From JBOFCS01 sp051646185 (GTDB lineage: Bacteria; Actinomycetota; Actinomycetes; Mycobacteriales; Mycobacteriaceae), in assembly GCA_051646185.1 (NCBI GenBank), contig JBOFCS010000182.1, forward strand, positions 1 to 6,387: a DNA stretch of 6,387 nucleotides, given 5' to 3'. A program made the translations under genes and the position numbers. Below the pieces are notes generated by a model, which worked only from the letters and a program-made list of their open reading frames with translations, ran no database searches and had not been told where the DNA came from. Below, piece by piece: positions 1 to 5,954 of this stretch. Position 1 is the stretch's first letter. Each line of letters starts with the position of its first letter.

Positions 1-36
1 CAAGAACGACTGTTACCTCAGTAACAGTCGTTCTTG
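1..36. repeat. Perfect 16-bp inverted repeat with a 4-base loop, inside a coding region
   Basis: Arms 1-16 (CAAGAACGACTGTTAC) and 21-36 are exact reverse complements separated by CTCA. The stem may continue beyond the left edge. It looks like a terminator at first sight, but on the minus strand it lies in the open frame of the left-edge gene, where it encodes residues 41-52 (PRTTVTEVTVVL), and there is no T-run on the right side. The hairpin would form near codon 45 of that mRNA. Whether it acts in regulation or is a by-product of codon choice cannot be decided here. Confidence 0.85.
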
Positions 37-157
37 GTTCCACAAATGCTTCAACTCCCTCGTGCCGGTATGACCAATCCGCCAGATACTGAAAATCTTC
101 ATTAGTGCCTGTGCGCAACTGCCCTCTGCGCTGTTTCCTCCGATTAAATAACCCCAC
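1..157 (-). CDS. Small conserved actinobacterial protein of unknown function, N-terminal part (runs off the left edge)
   Basis: The minus strand is open from a GTG at 157-155 to the window edge, giving 52 complete codons and no stop. The start is set by a strong purine-rich ribosome site (AAGGACGAGGAG, 174-163) five bases upstream. The protein begins MGLFNRRKQRRG, a basic N-terminus, and continues with an acidic/aromatic stretch (EDFQYLADWSYRHEGVEAFV, residues 20-39) and a beta-rich segment (EPRTTVTEVTVVL, 40-52). From memory, this matches a short (about 100-110 residue) uncharacterised protein found beside sucB and the leucyl aminopeptidase gene in many actinobacteria and sometimes loosely labelled 'oxidoreductase'; I see no cofactor motif supporting that label. 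No signal peptide or membrane segment is visible in this part. It is divergent from sucB. That it is a gene is fairly certain; its function is unknown. Confidence 0.82.
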   Translation of the reverse strand, partial: MGLFNRRKQRRGQLRTGTNEDFQYLADWSYRHEGVEAFVEPRTTVTEVTVVL

Positions 158-162
158 CTGAA

Positions 163-174
163 CTCCTCGTCCTT
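163..174 (-). promoter_or_regulatory. Strong Shine-Dalgarno site for the left-edge gene
   Basis: Read on the minus strand the bases are AAGGACGAGGAG, followed by a 5-base spacer and GTG at 157-155. This site decides the GTG start: no other initiation codon near it has a comparable ribosome site. Confidence 0.7.
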
Positions 175-192
175 GAATGTTTACTGGAGAGA

Positions 193-222
193 ACTATCAC
201 AGCACATCGAGCCTCGTTTGAA
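193..222 (-). promoter_or_regulatory. Candidate promoter for the left-edge gene
   Basis: On the minus strand, TTCAAA (222-217) and GATAGT (198-193) are separated by 18 bases, and the -10 is preceded by TG one base upstream (extended -10 type). Transcription would start near 186, giving a leader of about 30 bases that includes the ribosome site. The match to consensus is only moderate. Confidence 0.3.
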
Positions 223-500
223 CGAAGCCCATGACCACTGCATTCTGCAATCTATTGTGCCAGCCAGCAATACTTAACGCAGATCCGTTTCTCACCCATA
301 CGATCGAAGACATAGCCAGGATTGACCCTGCACCGCCCCTGATCGCACGAACAGAGCAGATCAGTGCAAGGATGTCACTATAGAAAGTTAATGTGGACTT
401 AGGCACCGATCGGCATCTTGTGGTAAGCCGGTTTGTAGAACTAAGTACGCCTTAGCTGTCTACTACAACAAAACAACGCACCGCATGACCACAAGTCAGC

Positions 501-506
501 TATAAC
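501..506 (+). promoter_or_regulatory. Candidate -10 element for sucB
   Basis: TATAAC lies 39 bases before the sucB ATG, so transcription would start near 513 and leave a leader of about 32 bases carrying the GAGGAG ribosome site (530-535). No good -35 hexamer is found 16-18 bases upstream, and the sixth base departs from the actinobacterial TANNNT pattern, so this is tentative. Confidence 0.28.
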
Positions 507-544
507 TCATACGTTCACCGCAACCTTTTGAGGAGTCAAACAAG

Positions 545-2260
545 ATGGCCTTCTCCGTCCAGATGCCCGCTCTTGGTGAAAGCGTCACCGAGGGAACCGT
601 TACTCGGTGGCTAAAAAAGGAGGGAGATGCTGTTGCGGTCGACGAACCCTTACTTGAAGTATCCACGGATAAAGTTGATACCGAGATACCCTCGCCGGTA
701 GCAGGTATCTTAACAAAGATTGTTGCCCAAGAAGACGACACTGTAGACATTGGCGGTGAACTGGCAATAATCGGCGAGACAGGCGAAGCCTTAGCTCCTT
801 CAGGTGGCAGTCCTTCTGTTCGAGCCGCTGAAATCTCGCTAACCGAAGAAGCAGCCGCACCGCCTGCCCCAGTTCACACTGCACAACCGGTAATTGCGCC
901 AGTGCCAACACCATCAGCAGGTAGTGGGAGCTCACACCAAAATACTGTCATTCGCATGCCCGAACTGGGAGAATCAGTTACCGAAGGCACGGTCACCCGT
1001 TGGCTTAAATCAGTGGGCGATGAGATTGCAGCTGATGAACCACTCCTTGAGGTATCTACTGACAAGGTCGATACTGAAATACCTTCCCCGGTATCTGGCA
1101 CTCTGTTAGAGATCTCCGCCGTAGAAGACGCAACTGTTGCGGTGGGTGGCCCACTCGCGGTAGTGGGGGCACATGCAAGCGTGGTTCCTGCTCCCCCTTC
1201 CACTCCAGTAGCTCCGACAGCACCAATCAACCCTCCCCCAGCCGCGGTGTCAGCAGAATCTGCAGTTTCAGTTGAAGTAGCAACTCCGGCGCCTGAGGTT
1301 AGCAGCGATACTCCTTATGTGACTCCGCTGGTGCGAAAATTAGCCACTGAGAACAATGTAGATCTAAATGCGGTGCAAGGAACTGGAGTCGGCGGAAGAA
1401 TTCGCAAGCAAGACGTTCTCGCTGCGGCCCAGACCCAAGCAGCTACAGCCATTTCGCCTGTAGCTACCCCAGCAACTCCTGTCCCCCTAGCACCGGCAAG
1501 TACTGCTGGTTCCGCCACTCGCCCTGAGCTTGGACATTTACGTGGGACCACCCAAACGATAACTCGTATTCGTCAGATTACCGCTAAGAAAACTCGTGAA
1601 TCATTACAAAATTCAGCTCAGCTTACCCAGACTTTTGAAGTTGATGTGACAAAAATTGCGGCATTGCGAGCAAAAGCAAAAACTGGTTTTGCCGAGCGTG
1701 AAGGAGTTAACCTTACGTTTCTCCCGTTCTTTGCAAAAGCCGTTGTGGAAGCGCTTAAAGCACATCCAAACATCAACGCCAGCATTAATGAAGAAGCAAA
1801 AGAAATTACCTACCATGACGCTGAGCATCTTGGCATCGCAGTAGATACTGAACAAGGTTTACTCTCTCCTGTAATCCACAACGCTGGAGACCTCTCACTG
1901 GTGGGATTGGCTCGAGCGATTGCCGATATCGCTGCTCGCGCAAGGTCAAACGGTCTCAAACCAGATGAGCTGGCTGGTGGAACTTTCACCATTACCAACA
2001 TTGGCAGTCAGGGAGCGCTTTTTGATACTCCAATCCTCGTGCCTCCTCAGGCTGCCATGCTTGGTACAGGAGCCATAGTCAAACGACCTGTTGTTATCAC
2101 TGATGACAACGGAGCCGAATCAATCGGAGTTCGGTCCATGGTTTATCTGCCACTCACCTACGACCACCGTTTGATAGACGGCGCAGACGCCGGGCGGTTC
2201 TTAACCACGATTAAACACCGCTTGGAAGAAGCTGCTTTCGAAGCTGACCTTGGCCTATAA
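545..2260 (+). CDS. sucB: Dihydrolipoamide acyltransferase, E2 subunit of a 2-oxoacid dehydrogenase complex (two lipoyl domains)
   Basis: This 571-residue E2 enzyme carries acyl groups on lipoyl arms and transfers them to coenzyme A. Order of domains: lipoyl domain 1 (about 3-78, lipoylated K43 in DKVDTE), Ala/Pro-rich linker (79-131), lipoyl domain 2 (about 134-209, K174 in DKVDTE), a second linker (210-255), the peripheral subunit-binding domain (about 258-296, PLVRKLA...GTGVGGRIRKQDV), a third linker, and the catalytic acyltransferase domain (about 333-567) with FTITNIGSQGALFDTPI and the active-site DHRLIDGADAG (H541, D545). The ATG has GAGGAG nine bases upstream. Annotation pipelines usually call this SucB, but in Corynebacterium and Mycobacterium the corresponding protein (AceF/DlaT) is the E2 of pyruvate dehydrogenase, because the 2-oxoglutarate E1 (OdhA/Kgd) has its own fused acyltransferase domain. 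That function (aceF) is the likelier one here. E1 and E3 genes are not in the window. Start of the sucB-epimerase-lipB transcription unit. Confidence 0.96.
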   Translation: MAFSVQMPALGESVTEGTVTRWLKKEGDAVAVDEPLLEVSTDKVDTEIPSPVAGILTKIVAQEDDTVDIGGELAIIGETGEALAPSGGSPSVRAAEISLTEEAAAPPAPVHTAQPVIAPVPTPSAGSGSSHQNTVIRMPELGESVTEGTVTRWLKSVGDEIAADEPLLEVSTDKVDTEIPSPVSGTLLEISAVEDATVAVGGPLAVVGAHASVVPAPPSTPVAPTAPINPPPAAVSAESAVSVEVATPAPEVSSDTPYVTPLVRKLATENNVDLNAVQGTGVGGRIRKQDVLAAAQTQAATAISPVATPATPVPLAPASTAGSATRPELGHLRGTTQTITRIRQITAKKTRESLQNSAQLTQTFEVDVTKIAALRAKAKTGFAEREGVNLTFLPFFAKAVVEALKAHPNINASINEEAKEITYHDAEHLGIAVDTEQGLLSPVIHNAGDLSLVGLARAIADIAARARSNGLKPDELAGGTFTITNIGSQGALFDTPILVPPQAAMLGTGAIVKRPVVITDDNGAESIGVRSMVYLPLTYDHRLIDGADAGRFLTTIKHRLEEAAFEADLGL

Positions 2261-2296
2261 CCCAATAGCTGTGGCGAAAAGGAAGGGGAACTATAG

Positions 2297-3196
2297 ATGA
2301 AAGTCCTGATCGCCGGATCCTCTGGTCTTCTGGGTACTGCTCTGGTACCGGCACTTCGCAGCCAAGGACATACCGTCCAAAGGTTAGTCCGTCGAACACC
2401 ACGTTCACCCGACGAACTAGGCTGGGACCCAGCCTTGGGCGAGGTGAATTTTGAAGATTTACAAGGTTTTAACGCTGTCATAAATCTCTGCGGAGTCGGC
2501 ATCGGCGACCGCCGATGGTCCGGGTCATTCAAACAACAGATTCGCGATAGCCGCATCGGCTCAACCGAAGTTATGGCTACGGCCGTCGCACACGCAAAAA
2601 TTAGCACGCTTATTAATGCAAGCGCAGTAGGCTTTTACGGAGACACTGGGAATCTTATTGTTGACGAGTCTGAGCCAAATGGTACTGGTTTCCTTGCTGA
2701 GCTGTGCAAAGATTGGGAACAAGCAACTGGAACCGCAGCAGCAGCTGGTGCTCGGGTTATTCAGCTACGGACCGGAGTAGTGCTATCGCCATACGGCGGA
2801 CTGCTAAAAAGGCTCAAGCCCTTATATTCTTTAGGATTTGGCGGAAGATTAGGAAATGGTCGACAATATTTTCCTTGGATCTCACTGGTTGATCAGATTC
2901 GCGCTATAAGTTTTTTACTTACTGATTCCACGCTATCGGGTCCGGTGAACCTCACCGGACCGGCGCCGGTAACAAACTCTGAGTTCAACCTAGCCTTTGC
3001 CAAGGCAATGCACCGTCCCGCACCTTGGGTCGTCCCCAAGGTTATGCTTACCGCAATTCTTGGCGATTTCGCTAGTGAAGGGGCACTCATAAGCCAACGG
3101 GTAATCCCTGCTGCTTTAGAAAACGATGGCTTCCGCTTTCAGCACAACACTATTGGATCTGCACTAGATGCGGCTTTGCTATCCACATCACACTAG
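2297..3196 (+). CDS. TIGR01777-family NAD(P)-binding epimerase-like protein (extended SDR with DUF1731 tail)
   Basis: The 299-residue protein has an N-terminal Rossmann nucleotide-binding motif (AGSSGLLG, G7-x-x-G10-x-x-G13), an SDR-type segment NASAVGFYGDTG (108-118) with the tyrosine at 114, and a C-terminal DUF1731-like signature (ISQRVIPAALENDGFRF, 265-281). Length and layout match the YfcH-type family (about 300 residues), described as sugar-nucleotide-epimerase-like but with no established substrate. It is probably cytosolic. ATG follows AAGGAAGGGG with an 8-base spacer, 36 bp after sucB and 15 bp before lipB, with no terminator on either side, so it should be co-transcribed with both. 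From memory, mycobacteria keep the same gene here (Rv2216). A role in lipoate or cell-envelope metabolism is only suggested by position. Confidence 0.93.
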   Translation: MKVLIAGSSGLLGTALVPALRSQGHTVQRLVRRTPRSPDELGWDPALGEVNFEDLQGFNAVINLCGVGIGDRRWSGSFKQQIRDSRIGSTEVMATAVAHAKISTLINASAVGFYGDTGNLIVDESEPNGTGFLAELCKDWEQATGTAAAAGARVIQLRTGVVLSPYGGLLKRLKPLYSLGFGGRLGNGRQYFPWISLVDQIRAISFLLTDSTLSGPVNLTGPAPVTNSEFNLAFAKAMHRPAPWVVPKVMLTAILGDFASEGALISQRVIPAALENDGFRFQHNTIGSALDAALLSTSH

Positions 3197-3211
3197 GAAG
3201 GCATCTGCTCC

Positions 3212-3976
3212 ATGCAAACCAGCACCCCCTCCGGATCAGCACGATTAGCTGCCACACCAATGATCATCAAGAAACTTGGGTTCCTTGATTACCACCTAGC
3301 GTGGCAACAGCAACGTGAGCTCGCCGAGCTTCGATCTGCCGGACTGGGACATGACACCCTCCTACTTCTTGAGCATCCCAGTGTTTATACAGCCGGGCGT
3401 CGCACCGAACCACAAGATCGTCCATCCGATGGAACTCCAGTAGTGGACGTTGATCGCGGTGGAAAAATAACCTGGCATGGACCCGGCCAGTTAGTTGGTT
3501 ATCCCATCGTTGCACTTGCCGAACCTATCGATGTGGTTAATTATGTTCGCAGACTTGAAGAAGCTCTTATTTCGGTATGCAATAGCTTTGGTATTGAATG
3601 CGGCCGAGTTGAAGGCAGATCCGGGGTATGGCTCCCCGCGCGCAACTATAATGACAATTATCTCCCCGAACGCAAAATTGCTGCAATCGGCGTTCGAGTG
3701 CAACGTGGTGTTGCGCTGCATGGATTTTCGCTGAATTGCAACTGCGACCTCACGCCATTTTCGGCAATAATTCCGTGCGGAATCGCTAATGTCGGCGTGA
3801 CATCGCTATCGCATGAAATAGGCCGGGAAGTTGCAGTTTCCGAAGTCCTTCCTCTTGCCGAGCAAGCAATCTGCGCCGCTTTGGACGGAACACTTGGCAT
3901 AGCTACACACCACATCACACGGCTAGCCCCCACCGAACGGTCCGGGTCTGCAATTACTACCTTGCAACTCGGGTAG
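3212..3976 (+). CDS. lipB: Octanoyl-[acyl-carrier-protein]:protein N-octanoyltransferase LipB
   Basis: LipB moves the octanoyl chain from acyl carrier protein to the lipoyl-domain lysine of E2 and GcvH, the first step of endogenous lipoate synthesis. Family motifs are all present: LLLLEHPSVYTAGRR (50-64), RGGKITWHGPGQLVGYP (82-98), GRSGVW (135-140), KIAAIGVRV (155-163) and FSLNCNCDL (172-180) leading to PCGI (188-191). C189 and K155 correspond to the catalytic Cys/Lys dyad known from M. tuberculosis LipB. At 254 residues it is slightly longer than most LipB proteins, because of a roughly 16-residue N-terminal tail and a 10-residue insertion (142-154) before the catalytic lysine. The ATG at 3212 has AGGAAGG ten bases upstream, overlapping the preceding stop codon. 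An internal ATG at 3260 begins just before the conserved core (MIIKKLGFLDY) but lacks a comparable ribosome site. Confidence 0.97.
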   Translation: MQTSTPSGSARLAATPMIIKKLGFLDYHLAWQQQRELAELRSAGLGHDTLLLLEHPSVYTAGRRTEPQDRPSDGTPVVDVDRGGKITWHGPGQLVGYPIVALAEPIDVVNYVRRLEEALISVCNSFGIECGRVEGRSGVWLPARNYNDNYLPERKIAAIGVRVQRGVALHGFSLNCNCDLTPFSAIIPCGIANVGVTSLSHEIGREVAVSEVLPLAEQAICAALDGTLGIATHHITRLAPTERSGSAITTLQLG

Positions 3977-3990
3977 AAAAACCTTGTAGA

Positions 3991-4009
3991 CCTCGAGAGC
4001 AACTTGAGG
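3991..4009. repeat. Short imperfect hairpin in the lipB-lipA spacer
   Basis: Arms CCTCGAG (3991-3997) and CTTGAGG (4003-4009) form a 7-bp stem with one G-T pair and the loop AGCAA. No T-run follows, so it is not a classical terminator. It lies just upstream of the proposed lipA -10 box and could be an operator or of no consequence. Confidence 0.4.
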
Positions 4010-4019
4010 CGGTCACGCG

Positions 4020-4031
4020 TACACTTATGGG
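4020..4031 (+). promoter_or_regulatory. lipA: Candidate leaderless promoter of lipA (-10 box)
   Basis: TACACT (4020-4025) fits the actinobacterial -10 pattern TANNNT and lies 6 bases before the lipA GTG, so the transcript would begin at or next to the start codon. There is no Shine-Dalgarno sequence near the GTG (the closest, GAGGCGG at 4006-4012, is too far), which supports a leaderless message. No clear -35 is seen. Confidence 0.5.
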
Positions 4032-5075
4032 GTGAAACCGGCACCAGAATCATCTTCAGAAGTTCCAGTAATTCCCGCTGGGCGAAAGATGTTGCGTCTG
4101 GAAGTCCGTAATGCACAAACCCCCATTGAGCGTAAACCTAGTTGGATAAAGACCAGGGCAAAAATGGGTCCAGAGTTCACCGAATTGAAAAAACTAGTTA
4201 GCCGCGAGGGCCTGCACACTGTCTGCGAAGAAGCAGGTTGTCCCAATATTTATGAATGCTGGGAAGATCGGGAAGCAACTTTTCTCATAGGCGGTGAACA
4301 GTGCACAAGACGATGCGATTTCTGCCAAATTGACACTGGTAAACCGAGTGCACTCGATACCGATGAACCACGCCGAGTAGCCGAAAGCGTTCGGTCCATG
4401 GGGCTTCGCTATTCGACTATCACTGGAGTAGCCCGTGACGACCTTAGCGACGGTGGCTCCTGGCTCTACGCAGAAACAGTCCGTCACATTAAAAAACTGA
4501 ATCCAGAAACTGGCGTTGAGTTGCTTATTCCAGACTTTAATGGCAGTTCAGATCAGCTTGCCGAAGTTTTTTCTTCTCACCCAGAAGTATTGGCCCACAA
4601 TGTGGAAACCGTTCCGCGGATATTCAAAAGGATACGGCCCGCATTTCGCTATGAGCGCTCCTTAGCTGTCCTTGAAGCTGCCCAAAAAGATTCTCTCATC
4701 ACAAAATCCAATCTCATTTTAGGCATGGGAGAAACTCCTGAAGAAATCCGCGAAGCACTCAGCGACTTGCGCTCGGTCGGTTGCGATATTGTCACCATCA
4801 CCCAGTATCTGCGCCCCTCACCCCGCCACCACCCAGTGCATCGGTGGGTGAAGCCTGAGGAATTTGTTGAGCATTCTGCATACGCCACCGAGCTTGGCTT
4901 TTCCGGGGTAATGGCCGGGCCCCTCGTTCGTTCTTCATATCGAGCAGGTCGGCTATATGCCCAAGCTTTGACTCATCACGGCCGTGGCTTACCTGATCAT
5001 CTGTCTCATCTTGGGGCCGAAGGTACTTCCGCTCAGGAAGCAAGCTCAGTACTAGCACGTCTTTTGCCTAGATAA
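4032..5075 (+). CDS. lipA: Lipoyl synthase LipA (radical SAM enzyme)
   Basis: LipA inserts two sulfur atoms at C6 and C8 of protein-bound octanoate, finishing the lipoyl cofactor on E2 and GcvH. The 347-residue sequence has the auxiliary [4Fe-4S] cysteines C65, C70 and C76 (CEEAGCPNIYEC), the radical-SAM cluster motif CTRRCDFC (C91, C95, C98), and the C-terminal RSSYR (300-304), which provides the serine ligand of the auxiliary cluster. It is a complete and apparently functional enzyme. The C-terminal tail (to LLPR) extends past RSSYR in the way seen in corynebacterial LipA, ending in a segment with AQEASSVL, while the N-terminal part (RNAQTPIERKPSWIKTRAK) resembles the mycobacterial protein. 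The GTG at 4032 is chosen because a TANNNT box lies 6 bases upstream and the conserved part begins soon after. An internal ATG at 4089 (MLRLEV) is a possible alternative, but it would remove the GRK residues that related proteins appear to keep. Confidence 0.96.
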   Translation: MKPAPESSSEVPVIPAGRKMLRLEVRNAQTPIERKPSWIKTRAKMGPEFTELKKLVSREGLHTVCEEAGCPNIYECWEDREATFLIGGEQCTRRCDFCQIDTGKPSALDTDEPRRVAESVRSMGLRYSTITGVARDDLSDGGSWLYAETVRHIKKLNPETGVELLIPDFNGSSDQLAEVFSSHPEVLAHNVETVPRIFKRIRPAFRYERSLAVLEAAQKDSLITKSNLILGMGETPEEIREALSDLRSVGCDIVTITQYLRPSPRHHPVHRWVKPEEFVEHSAYATELGFSGVMAGPLVRSSYRAGRLYAQALTHHGRGLPDHLSHLGAEGTSAQEASSVLARLLPR

Positions 5076-5131
5076 TCGGCTGCTAATCGCATAGTTTCCA
5101 CAGGGCTGTCGGGTGTTTCCAGAGTGGGCCG

Positions 5132-5143
5132 TATCCTGTAAAT
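5132..5143 (+). promoter_or_regulatory. Candidate leaderless promoter of the DUF4191 gene (-10 box)
   Basis: TATCCT (5132-5137) fits TANNNT and sits 6 bases before the ATG at 5144, the same spacing as at lipA. No Shine-Dalgarno sequence is found in the 20 bases before the ATG, so translation from a leaderless transcript is the simplest reading. A -35 match is not evident. Confidence 0.48.
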
Positions 5144-5911
5144 ATGGCGATCGGTAAGACTGGCAGTACCACAAAGAAAAACTCAGCGGCTAAAGAAGCA
5201 AAAACTGCGGCGCGTAACGCACGCAAGGCTGCGTCGAAGGAACGCCGCAGCCAGCTGTGGCAGGCCTTCACTATGCAACGCAAGGAAGACAAAGCTCTAC
5301 TTCCGCTCATGATCGCTGCGATAGTTGGCTCTGCGGTTGTTGTTTCAATAGTTGGTTGGCTTATTGGAGGCACCGCTCTGTGGTTCCTATTACCTTTAGG
5401 GATTGCTATTGGCGTCTTAATTGCATTTGTCATTTTTGGCCGCAGAATTCAAAAATCAGTCTTCACTAAAGCCGAGGGGCAAGCCGGTGCTGCTGCGTGG
5501 GCGCTAGAGAATATGCGGGGAAAATGGCGGGTCACTAATGCCGTAGCCGGTACCGCACAGCTAGATGCAGTTCATCGAGTCATTGGACGCCCTGGAGTGA
5601 TACTCATCGCTGAAGGTGCCCCTAGCCGCGTTAAATCGTTATTGGCACAGGAGAAGAAACGCACTGCACGTCTTGTTGGTGATACTCCCATCTACGACAT
5701 TATTGTTGGAAATGATGAAGGCCAGGTACCACTTGCAAAGCTGGAGCGCTATCTAACAAAGCTGCCATCAAATATCGATGGACATCGTATGGATAATCTC
5801 GAGTCTCGCCTTGTCGCACTTGGAGCAAAATCTGGGGCAGCACTACCAAAAGGGCCTGTCCCGGGCGGGGCGAAGATGCGTGGGGTGCAACGGACGATTC
5901 GGCGTCGATAA
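5144..5911 (+). CDS. DUF4191-family two-helix membrane protein, function unknown
   Basis: This 255-residue protein has a very basic, Lys/Ala/Arg-rich N-terminal region (1-50, likely cytosolic), two hydrophobic membrane helices (about 52-74 and 77-98) joined by a short turn, and a soluble C-terminal domain (about 105-225, with RGKWRVTNAV, VIGRPGVILIAEG and DTPIYDIIVG) ending in a basic Gly/Pro tail (TIRRR). With both termini predicted inside, the helices form a hairpin in the cytoplasmic membrane. The layout and position directly after lipA match the actinobacterial DUF4191 family (Rv2219 in M. tuberculosis, from memory). No catalytic motif is recognised. It lies 68 bp after lipA with its own probable promoter, so it need not share lipoate regulation. 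Confidence 0.9.
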   Translation: MAIGKTGSTTKKNSAAKEAKTAARNARKAASKERRSQLWQAFTMQRKEDKALLPLMIAAIVGSAVVVSIVGWLIGGTALWFLLPLGIAIGVLIAFVIFGRRIQKSVFTKAEGQAGAAAWALENMRGKWRVTNAVAGTAQLDAVHRVIGRPGVILIAEGAPSRVKSLLAQEKKRTARLVGDTPIYDIIVGNDEGQVPLAKLERYLTKLPSNIDGHRMDNLESRLVALGAKSGAALPKGPVPGGAKMRGVQRTIRRR

Positions 5912-5954
5912 ACGCATGTTAGCCTGCGGTGCTCTCAAAGAGATCGATCATCTT
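5912..5954. other. Convergent 43-bp gap with a weak AT-rich hairpin
   Basis: The DUF4191 and RDD genes end facing each other. A 7-bp stem (5938-5944 with 5950-5956, loop CGATC, one G-T pair) reaches into the RDD stop codon. It has A residues on one side and TTTT on the other, so it might weakly terminate on both strands, but it is AT-rich and lacks a separate U-run. I do not call a terminator with confidence. Confidence 0.25.

Larger units (their letters stand above)
158..544. other. Divergent intergenic region (387 bp) between the left-edge gene and sucB
   Basis: This stretch separates two divergent start codons and should hold both promoters and any operators. Two overlapping antisense open frames are present: plus 231-383 (50 codons, starts MTTAFCNLL) and minus 406-197 (69 codons, GTG start). 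Neither has a ribosome site nor a recognisable domain, so I do not call them genes. An 8-bp palindrome CCGATCGG sits at 406-413. I see no tRNA, no riboswitch fold I can name, no transposase remnant and no terminator. Confidence 0.6.

Noticed and set aside
1..36. Rho-independent terminator at the left edge
   Set aside because: The hairpin is perfect, but no T-run follows position 36, and the minus strand is an open reading frame with a strong start whose codons run through both arms.
231..383. 50-codon plus-strand small gene (starts MTTAFCNLL)
   Set aside because: No Shine-Dalgarno sequence, no clear promoter spacing and no family resemblance.
197..406. 69-codon minus-strand gene in the intergenic region
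   Set aside because: It has a GTG start without a ribosome site, no recognisable motif, and an equally plausible antisense frame opposite; more likely a chance open frame.
406..413. CCGATCGG palindrome as an operator
   Set aside because: An 8-bp palindrome with no extension or second copy nearby is expected by chance and matches no operator I can name.
874..1230. Minus-strand frames opposite the lipoyl domains that share a repeated segment (EGISVSTLSVDTS)
   Set aside because: The repeat is the antisense reading of the duplicated lipoyl-domain motif in sucB, not an independent repeat protein.
2158..2607. 149-codon minus-strand frame across the sucB-epimerase junction
   Set aside because: It is a shadow of two well-supported plus-strand genes, with no ribosome site and no motif.
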